Source: an uncultured Lachnospiraceae bacterium (GTDB taxonomy: Bacteria > Bacillota > Clostridia > Lachnospirales > Lachnospiraceae). Taken from it: 9,716 nucleotides of DNA. The position numbers and the translations under genes were made by a program. The notes under the pieces are model-generated. The model did not search any database, was not told the origin of the DNA, and worked only from the letters and a program-made list of their open reading frames with translations. Below are positions 1 to 4,842 of this stretch, piece by piece; position 1 is the first letter of the stretch; every line of letters starts with the position of its first letter. The stretch covers positions 1 to 9,716 of the forward strand of contig USSP01000047.1 in the NCBI GenBank assembly GCA_900557385.1, written 5' to 3'.

Positions 1-13
1 GGAACCTGGTTTT

Positions 14-45
14 TTTAGTGGCTGTTAAAAAGCGGGTGATTGCAC
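14..45 (-). repeat. Direct-repeat copy of the 3' end of the YwaF-type gene
   Basis: These 32 bp match 478-509 with one mismatch (position 36 g versus position 500 a). In the minus-strand frame both copies encode CNHPLFNSH followed by TAA, and the single difference is synonymous (cac versus cat). The bases to the left (ggaacc.. versus gaaact..) also look related, so the repeat may continue past the left edge of the window. It could be a remnant of a duplicated gene end, or the terminus of an interspersed repeat that also supplies the tail of the neighbouring gene. Confidence 0.85.
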
Positions 46-140
46 CCGCGCCCTACTTTTTCCACCGGGTGATTGCACCCGCGCCCTACTTTTTCCAACG
101 GGTGATTACACCCTATGTCCTGCTCGACTGCAAGCCTCAT
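15..140 (-). other. Doubtful 41-codon open frame across the tandem repeat
   Basis: A minus-strand frame starts with ATG at 140 and ends with TAA at 15-17. It encodes MRLAVEQDIG, then three CNHP units, and ends CNHPLFNSH like the neighbouring YwaF-type protein. The frame is open further upstream, to about position 207, without another good start. AGAGG lies only one base before the ATG, too close for a normal ribosome binding site. The peptide is mostly the product of the 33-bp repeat and has no domain I recognise. I list it because the frame survives all repeat units, but it is more likely repeat DNA than a gene. Confidence 0.15.
33..113. repeat. 33-bp tandem repeat, about 2.5 units, each with a small hairpin
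   Basis: Units begin at 33, 66 and 99, giving an exact 33-bp period. Units one and two are identical except for the last base. The third unit keeps its first nine bases and then diverges after 113. Each unit opens with a palindrome CGGGTG-ATTG-CACCCG: the stem is 6 bp, extended to 7 bp in unit one and reduced to 5 bp in unit three. The period is a multiple of three, so the minus strand stays open and reads as an 11-residue repeat, CNHP(L/V)EKVGRG. The first unit merges into the direct repeat at 14-45. Confidence 0.9.
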
Positions 141-478
141 GCCTCTGTGGGCATATAACTCAATTACATTCAATTTTGCCCAAGCAGGTTGGAAAATTTC
201 TGAATTTTAAGTACTTTGAAATAGGATTTGGAAGGCTCAGGGGCAAAATACTTCGTCCCGCTTTATTTTTGCCCGTGAAAGTGCATCGATGCTGGGCAAA
301 ATTTTTTAACAACGACGCTAGTTGCCCTTGAGGTTTACATAACAAAGGAAAACAGACTTCTGTCCTTGAAAAATCATACCGTGTATGGGCAAAAGTGAAA
401 ATAAATTTGCTATATGCCCAACGCTCGGTCTATGTATGTATGACTCATACCGGCAGCTTGCAGCAAAGAAACTTGCCT
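114..478. repeat. Non-coding, inverted-repeat-rich region downstream of the YwaF-type gene
   Basis: I see no credible gene here. A 61-codon minus-strand frame at 160-345 has no ribosome binding site or recognisable domain. The octamer GGGCAAAA or its complement occurs five times: complement at 174-181 and 267-274, direct at 241-248, 294-301 and 387-394. Longer arms are nested: 148-157 pairs with 411-420 (10 bp), 172-182 pairs with 293-303 (11 bp), and 241-248 can pair with 267-274 (8 bp, 18-base loop). A short hairpin, CATAC-cgt-GTATG, sits at 375-387. The region could be a structured transcript tail or an interspersed repeat element. Nothing here proves either. Confidence 0.6.
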
Positions 479-509
479 TTAGTGGCTGTTAAAAAGCGGA
501 TGATTGCAC
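478..509 (-). repeat. Direct-repeat copy forming the C-terminal codons and stop of the YwaF-type gene
   Basis: This is the partner of 14-45, with 31 of 32 bases identical and an offset of 464 bp. It covers the last nine codons (CNHPLFNSH) and the TAA of the YwaF-type gene. A hairpin, ATGAT-tgcac-ATCAT, sits at 500-514 on its edge. Because the two copies are in the same orientation, recombination between them would delete the 464 bp between while leaving the gene end intact. Confidence 0.85.
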
Positions 510-1231
510 ATCATATACCCCACATCCATTCCAAGCATCACCAAAAGAATAATAGCTCCATAGGCTACCAGATAGCCGGGATTACCGAACCATTTCTCCA
601 GGAGTACAAGCGGGGAGCCCGGGGATGGAACATTGATAAACAGATAGTTTGCACGTACGATCTTGTTGAAAACATAAATAGGGGGCACAATCACGCAGAG
701 AAAAATCATCGGCTTCCACAATGCCCGCAGACTGGGAATGATATCCCGACGCAGCAAGGCCAGACAGATATACAGCACTACGGTTCCATGAAATACAAAG
801 CCGTGGATGGTCATGAAATGGATAGGCGGGTAAGTGACCCAGTCAGGAAAGAGCAGAGCGGCCATAGCACCCGGCAGGCACAGAGTATACAGTACCTGTC
901 CCATCCATTCTTTGTGAAACAGCATATGGAGGGTGCAGAGAAAGCCTGCCATAGAACATAAATGTAAGGGTAATTCGTAAATCCCATAATGCCCGATTAA
1001 TATCAGCACCACATCCCGGTACAGTTCCATGGCAAGCAAGCTCCAGCCCAGGATATGAGCCAGTTTCTCACCGAAAACCGCACTGCGCCCAGCGGCAAGC
1101 TTTAGCAAAATCAGGGAAACAAGCAATAAGCCCGCCAGCCATAACCAATGTGCCTTCTCAAAAATGGGAAAGCCCATTCCTGTGGGAATTTCTGATTCAT
1201 AAGTCCAAAACAGGGAAATCCAGTCTTTCAA
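479..1231 (-). CDS. YwaF/TIGR02206-family integral membrane protein
   Basis: The 250-aa product is a polytopic membrane protein of the YwaF (TIGR02206, TMEM164-like) family. Its biochemical role is not established. About six or seven hydrophobic segments run through residues 28-46, 60-80, 84-106, 112-128, 140-160, 173-188 and 219-236. Family-like signatures are E69 with RD at 72-73, LPLHLC at 87-92, LPGA at 119-122, a PD pair at 129-130, HG at 143-144 and NYLFIN at 195-200. The start is unusual. The frame can only begin at TTG 1231, because TGA lies two codons upstream (1235-1237). An AAAGGA element at 1243-1248 is 11 bases from this TTG but only four bases from an out-of-frame ATG at 1236-1238. 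The next in-frame ATG (residue 19) would lose the first 18 residues. The last nine codons lie in a direct repeat also found at 14-45, so this tail may not be native to the family. It is co-oriented with the peptidase gene upstream. Confidence 0.8.
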   Translation of the reverse strand: MKDWISLFWTYESEIPTGMGFPIFEKAHWLWLAGLLLVSLILLKLAAGRSAVFGEKLAHILGWSLLAMELYRDVVLILIGHYGIYELPLHLCSMAGFLCTLHMLFHKEWMGQVLYTLCLPGAMAALLFPDWVTYPPIHFMTIHGFVFHGTVVLYICLALLRRDIIPSLRALWKPMIFLCVIVPPIYVFNKIVRANYLFINVPSPGSPLVLLEKWFGNPGYLVAYGAIILLVMLGMDVGYMMCNHPLFNSH

Positions 1232-1268
1232 GCTTCATCGCGTCCTTTCTGTTTTTCTTCCTGTTTTT

Positions 1269-1274
1269 AGTATA
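1269..1274 (-). promoter_or_regulatory. Candidate -10 box for the YwaF-type gene
   Basis: On the minus strand this reads TATACT, one base from consensus, and it lies about 38 bases upstream of the TTG start at 1231. No good -35 hexamer sits 16-18 bases upstream, so this is a partial match. The 145-bp gap back to the peptidase gene shows no clear intrinsic terminator, so read-through from upstream is also possible. Confidence 0.4.
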
Positions 1275-1376
1275 GCACAACGGAACGCCCTCATACTTGA
1301 AGTACGTTTTTCCCTCGTTTATGTTTAGGACAAATTATGGAATATCTGCAGAAAATGATCTGTATCTGCGTTTGCT

Positions 1377-2348
1377 TTAGAAAATAGTACCTACTGCGTA
1401 CAGGCTTTTTACCAGATCCTCACGATAATCCGGGGCTTCCGGATTCAGACTGTTGATGACCACACCATTGGAGCCGGCACGGGCGGTAGAATGAATATAG
1501 GAACCATCCCCCAGATAAAGAGCAATGTGACCGGGGAAGTAAAGGGCATCGCCGGGTTTTGCATTCTCCAGGGAAATCTGGTGCATTGGCCAGCCTTCTA
1601 CGATCTTGGCATCACGGTAGATATGGATACCACAACGACGGTAAGCAGTGGAAACCAGACCGCTGCAATCAATACCGGCACCGCTGCGACCACCCCAGCG
1701 ATATTGTGTACCCAAATATCTTTTTGCTATGTCACAGAGTCCCATGCGGAATTTCATTTCGTCGCTATCCCAATAGTTTTTCAGACATGCGAAGCGGAGC
1801 TTTTCTATCGGAGTCTCTCCGGCATTCCATTCACCGGCTGCTGCTTCATCGAAATTTCCCGTTCCGTCGAAACGAAATACCGTTGTTTCATCATAACGGA
1901 TTGCTTCCAGAAATTTCGTGGGAATATATCCGGTGCGGCCATCCAGCAATGCTACGTGACTCCATCCATTAGCCGGTTCTCTTTCCGGTTCCCAGGGAAG
2001 CATCTCTAAGATTGCTCCTGCATGGAGGGTCAGCAGACGGATCCCGGTTACAGAAGGAATATTCATGACATCGGCGCAGGCAGCGGTAACGGTGAAACGC
2101 TGGGCTTTCAGTGCCTCCACAGCATCCGTTTCCCTTATCTGCAGAAGCTGACCTTTGGGGGCATATCCTACGTAACCGATATCCATTACAACCTTTGCGT
2201 AATCGCCCTCCTCGGACAGGATACGGCAGATTTGTCCATAACAGGTTTCGTCGGAGATGGCACTTTTCTCTGGTGCATCTGTAAAAAAAGTGTTTGGTTC
2301 TGAATAAATGGTTACCAGGGATTCCTTAAAAAATGCATAGTCAGGCAT
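1377..2348 (-). CDS. NlpC/P60 (C40) peptidase with N-terminal SH3-like domains, YkfC-like
   Basis: This 323-aa protein resembles YkfC-type gamma-D-glutamyl-L-diamino-acid endopeptidases, which cut the D-Glu to diamino acid bond in cell-wall peptides. The NlpC/P60 domain occupies about residues 200-323: RYLGTQYRWGG at 210-220, the nucleophile Cys228 in DCSGL, His274 in GHIALYLG, and His286 in YIHST as the likely third catalytic residue. Residues 1-80 and 83-150 look like two bacterial SH3-like domains (for example GYVGYAP at 58-64, GWSHVALLDGRTGYIP at 128-143). There is no signal peptide or membrane segment, which fits a cytoplasmic murein-peptide recycling role rather than wall hydrolysis, though this is inferred. 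ATG 2348 is preferred because AGAAAGGA lies eight bases upstream; the longer frame from 2405 would overlap the upstream gene and adds no domain. It sits 20 bp after the DUF6056 gene and is probably co-transcribed with it. Confidence 0.88.
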   Translation of the reverse strand: MPDYAFFKESLVTIYSEPNTFFTDAPEKSAISDETCYGQICRILSEEGDYAKVVMDIGYVGYAPKGQLLQIRETDAVEALKAQRFTVTAACADVMNIPSVTGIRLLTLHAGAILEMLPWEPEREPANGWSHVALLDGRTGYIPTKFLEAIRYDETTVFRFDGTGNFDEAAAGEWNAGETPIEKLRFACLKNYWDSDEMKFRMGLCDIAKRYLGTQYRWGGRSGAGIDCSGLVSTAYRRCGIHIYRDAKIVEGWPMHQISLENAKPGDALYFPGHIALYLGDGSYIHSTARAGSNGVVINSLNPEAPDYREDLVKSLYAVGTIF

Positions 2349-2368
2349 GAGATGATTCCTTTCTGAAA

Positions 2369-3232
2369 TTATTCTTTTAAACGTACTTGATCCTTGTAAT
2401 ACCACCGTGCTACGGCAACATTACGCCAATCATAGATATCTGATGTAATATCACTGAAATAAAGTAAATAGGGTTTGGCAATAAATGGATCTAATTCAAC
2501 TATTTTTTCATCACTGGTCAGTTGTTCTACTCTGTGCAGATATTCATTATGATACTGTTGAGCCTCTCCTGTACGCAAGGAAATATAAACCATATAGGAT
2601 GAGTAATCGAAAAATCTTCGGTTGATATTTACATTGAAAGAAATACAGACCAACAACAAAATACCAATTGTCCAAATACGAATATCAAATCCCTTAGTTG
2701 GAATTTTATTATAAAATATTTCTTTTATATAGCCCAACCAGTATATTTCGTTAAGGAATAGTACAAGGATGAACCACATTTTAACAATGTTTATTGTTCT
2801 GGCAGGGTTAGATGCTCCAAGAGCATATAATCCAGGAGTGAGCATGCAAGCTACCGAGGAAACAGATATGAATGTAAAAACGAGAGGCATTCTAAAGGAT
2901 AGCTTAGTATTAATCACTAATTTCCAGAAGAATGGGATCATCATAAGTATAAATAATACAATCTGTACTGTAATCCACATTTTGGTGTATGAAAACAACT
3001 CCGAAAAAGAGGAAAGTATTGCACCTACAGGACTACTTTTTTGAAAATTAGCCTGTCGGAGTTTATTTCCGGGAGCAGATAAATTTATATAAAATGCAAA
3101 ACCATATATAGCCAATGGTAGTATATAATATATTTTTTTCCTAATTTTGACAAGCGGTATGGTAAGAAATAAAACGCCTAAAATTCCAAGGAGTGCAGTG
3201 GCATAATTAGAACCACCACAAAGTAGGGACAT
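2369..3232 (-). pseudogene. C-terminal part of a DUF6056-type membrane protein, out of frame with its N-terminal part
   Basis: This frame encodes 287 aa from the first ATG and carries the second half of a polytopic membrane protein. It contains GGSNYATALLG near its start, APGNKLRQ at local residues 53-60, several transmembrane segments up to about residue 200, and a polar C-terminal domain ending QVRLKE. The open frame extends upstream to 3292 with no other start. No ribosome binding site precedes the ATG at 3232, so independent translation is unlikely. Removing one C from the 11-base tract joins it to the upstream frame and gives one continuous 490-aa protein (189 + 14 + 287), the length expected of a whole DUF6056-type protein. 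The gene is AT-rich compared with its neighbours, which may reflect transfer. A real null allele, an OFF phase variant and a homopolymer sequencing error all fit. Confidence 0.75.
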
Positions 3233-3263
3233 GATACAAGCTAAGATATATGGGAAAAAATGA

Positions 3264-3842
3264 CTATATTTTTTCGGGGGGGGGGGTAATAATCATTCCT
3301 AAAATTGCGCCAAAAAGTAAAATCATACAGCCATGCATAAATACATAATGAACGGAACCATTAAACCAGAAAATACCGGCTACAGGAGAAAACATAGTTT
3401 CGATTAATAAGAAACAAATAACACAACTTGAAATAATCCAGATACTCTTGGAACCATTCAAAAAGTCGACGATAAGTTTTTTTAGGAGATAAAAATGAGG
3501 GAGTATTATCATGGTAAGCATAATAATAGGCGTCAGAAAGTAGAATCCTTCGCCCCAGATTGCAGGAGAAAGAGACATTAAAAATACAGAAGAAAATGTT
3601 CCTTGCCAAGTAGCATAGGTTGATTTTACCTGATTAAATGCCCATTGCAGTGTTTGAAATATGGAATGCGTTCCAATCCAAAATGCGTGCGTATAATAAC
3701 CATATGTGTAGTCGTCAGCACAAGGATGAGCAAACTGACCAATCACAATTAATGGAATCAAGGCTATTAATAGCAAAATGAGTATTCCAAGGGCAACTTG
3801 TACATAAGCATTATTTAGTTTTTTGAATATGTTTTTTAGCAT
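3264..3842 (-). CDS. N-terminal part of a DUF6056-type membrane protein, truncated by frameshift
   Basis: The 192-aa frame is the first part of a DUF6056-type polytopic membrane protein of unknown biochemical function. A membrane anchor spans residues 15-36. It is followed by HPCADDYTYG at 39-48, with an Asp pair at 43-44 in the first presumed extracytoplasmic loop, then ATWQGTFSSVFLMSLSP at 77-93 and AGIFWFNGSVHY at 155-166. The DD in the first loop recalls GT-C glycosyltransferases, but that link is my inference. The start ATG at 3842 is supported by AAGGAG at 3852-3857, nine bases upstream. The reading frame runs through CCC CCC CCC and stops at TAG 3264-3266, directly after the C tract. 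Loss of one C would continue the protein into the frame ending at 2369. It is the first gene of the minus-strand group. Confidence 0.8.
   Translation of the reverse strand: MLKNIFKKLNNAYVQVALGILILLLIALIPLIVIGQFAHPCADDYTYGYYTHAFWIGTHSIFQTLQWAFNQVKSTYATWQGTFSSVFLMSLSPAIWGEGFYFLTPIIMLTMIILPHFYLLKKLIVDFLNGSKSIWIISSCVICFLLIETMFSPVAGIFWFNGSVHYVFMHGCMILLFGAILGMIITPPPEKI
3276..3286 (-). repeat. 11-base C tract inside the DUF6056-type gene
   Basis: Eleven consecutive G on the plus strand (C in the coding strand) lie at codons 186-189. With 11 bases the frame closes four codons later; with 10, or 13, it stays open and joins the downstream half into a full protein. The tract is followed in the coding strand by GAAAAAA. 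Homopolymers of this length inside a coding region are typical slipped-strand phase-variation sites, and they are also prone to sequencing error. Confidence 0.9.
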
Positions 3843-4035
3843 TATTGTTCTCTCCTTAAAGGGGATATGTATAGAAAACTTCCATCCTAAAACATTCTAG
3901 CACACCGTCCTAGCCGTGTCGACAACTGATACCGCCATTTATTGCTGTTTATTGTGACTGTGACTATGCTTCGACTCCGTATTATGGGTATATAAACAAC
4001 ATAAACACACGAAGGTTTACATAATTTCAATTAAA
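3843..4035. promoter_or_regulatory. Leader and promoter region of the DUF6056-type gene
   Basis: No gene is visible here. The minus strand carries the AAGGAG ribosome binding site at 3852-3857 and, further upstream, a TAGAAT hexamer (plus-strand 3894-3899) that could be a -10 box about 52 bases before the start codon. No matching -35 is convincing. The rest, to 4035, is AT-rich and shows nothing recognisable. Confidence 0.3.
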
Positions 4036-4273
4036 ACCTATAAACCAAATGTAAAATAATATCTTATAGGTAGTTTTTGAGTAGTTTTGACTTGGTATGA
4101 CCTATAAGCGGCATTAAAATTAGCGCTTATAGGTCATATTTTCTATAAAAAATGTCAATAAGGTCTCTAAACGACCTATAAGAAGGAGGCGTAATCTGCT
4201 TTTATAGGTGTCCCTTTGGCGTAGGTGACGAAAATAGACCTATAAGGACTGCAGTTACATGGAACTTATAGGT
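4036..4273. repeat. Array of four inverted repeats with the arm ACCTATAAG
   Basis: Eight 9-base arms alternate in orientation and form four pairs: 4036-4044/4063-4071, 4100-4108/4126-4134, 4174-4182/4201-4209 and 4238-4246/4265-4273. Six arms are exactly ACCTATAAG or its complement, and two are ACCTATAAA. Start-to-start distances are 27, 37, 26, 48, 27, 37 and 27, so the second two pairs repeat the geometry of the first two at an offset of 138-139 bp. The DNA between the arms is not conserved. The second pair extends to a 15-bp perfect stem (4096-4110 with 4124-4138). Likely a set of protein-binding sites or a repetitive palindromic element between the divergent DUF6056 and ABM genes. Confidence 0.85.
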
Positions 4274-4472
4274 TCACCCAGAAATAAAACACTTGATGCG
4301 CTGGTATGCAGGATATTGCTCCAGTTGCCTGCCCCTTGTTTATGAGCCTCTCTTGCAAAAAGTGGACAATCATATGCCAAATTCATATGTAAAATTAGTG
4401 TAAGTACAGAGTGGACAATTCTGTAGAGAATGCAGTAAACTTTAGAATATGTGGTAGGAGAATGTATTATAT
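4274..4472 (+). promoter_or_regulatory. Upstream region of the ABM-domain gene with two TGGACA boxes
   Basis: There is no gene here. The decamer AGTGGACAAT occurs twice, at 4361-4370 and 4410-4419. Each contains TGGACA, five of six bases of the -35 consensus. The second copy (4412-4417) has TAAACT at 4436-4441 after an 18-base spacer; the first (4363-4368) has TATGTA at 4386-4391 after 17 bases. The TAGAAT at 4443-4448 is another possible -10. Tandem promoters or repeated regulator sites are plausible but unproven. GGAG at 4457-4460 is 12 bases from the start codon, an unusually long spacing. Confidence 0.35.
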
Positions 4473-4775
4473 ATGAAACAATTATTACTGAGAGTTACCT
4501 ATACTGCAAAACCTGGAATGAGAGAAAAATTTGTTGATGAAATCATTTCCGGCGGATTGCTTGAAACAATTTTAAAAGAAGACGGATGCATCAGCTATGA
4601 CTATTACTATTCTGTTCAGAATGAGGACGAGATTCTTCTGGTAGAGCAGTGGGAAACAGAAGAACAGCAGAAGGCGCATCTGAAGCAGCCGCATATGGAA
4701 CAACTGCGATCCATTAAGGAACGCTATATTGTTGACATGGATATTAAAAAATCCTTACTGGCAGACAGAGGATAG
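4473..4775 (+). CDS. ABM-domain (antibiotic biosynthesis monooxygenase-like) small protein
   Basis: This 100-aa protein matches the ABM / YgiN-type dimeric alpha-beta barrel family (Pfam PF03992). Members include quinol and heme monooxygenases, but many have unknown substrates. Visible signatures are LLRVTYTAKPGMREKF at residues 5-20 (first strand and helix), EDGCISYDYYYS at 36-47, EILLVEQWE at 53-61 with Trp60, and AHLKQPHM at 68-75 with His69 and His74 in the second half. The length is normal for a single-domain member and there is no signal peptide, so it is probably cytoplasmic. The start at 4473 fits the usual family N-terminus, although GGAG is 12 bases away. The gene lies 67 bp upstream of larC, which has its own promoter-like sequence, so a shared transcript is possible but not required. 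A role in quinone or aromatic metabolism is a guess from the family only. Confidence 0.82.
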   Translation: MKQLLLRVTYTAKPGMREKFVDEIISGGLLETILKEDGCISYDYYYSVQNEDEILLVEQWETEEQQKAHLKQPHMEQLRSIKERYIVDMDIKKSLLADRG

Positions 4776-4787
4776 CATTCAGAACAG

Positions 4788-4816
4788 TAGAAAATCCCGG
4801 TAAAAAACGCTATAAT
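4788..4816 (+). promoter_or_regulatory. Candidate sigma-A promoter of larC
   Basis: A perfect TATAAT lies at 4811-4816, with TAGAAA at 4788-4793 as a four-of-six -35 and a 17-base spacer. It sits in the 67-bp gap after the ABM-domain gene. The predicted start of transcription is about 20 bases before the larC start, leaving just enough room for the AAGGAG at 4828-4833. Confidence 0.55.
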
Positions 4817-4842
4817 AATGCCGATATAAGGAGAGACTGAGC

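Noticed and set aside
160..345. 61-codon minus-strand open frame in the repeat region
   Set aside because: No ribosome binding site and no domain; it runs through the inverted-repeat region, where structure explains the sequence better than coding.
395..961. 188-codon plus-strand open frame
   Set aside because: It lies opposite the YwaF-type gene, whose product has clear family motifs and membrane helices; the plus-strand translation has no recognisable domain.
1300..1376. Intrinsic terminator after the NlpC/P60 gene
   Set aside because: No stable stem followed by a T run could be found on the minus strand; only weak short pairings.
1491..2303. Several plus-strand open frames of 93-172 codons
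   Set aside because: All are antisense shadows of the NlpC/P60 gene, whose catalytic Cys and His motifs are intact.
2349..2405. N-terminal extension of the NlpC/P60 gene by 19 codons
   Set aside because: It would overlap the upstream gene, is not a signal peptide, and the start at 2348 has a well-placed AGAAAGGA.
3361..3609. 82-codon minus-strand frame inside the DUF6056-type gene
   Set aside because: It is another frame of the same strand within a region whose main frame has conserved membrane-protein motifs.
4036..4273. CRISPR array
   Set aside because: The conserved unit is only 9 bp, alternates in orientation, and the intervals vary from about 17 to 39 bp; no cas genes are present.
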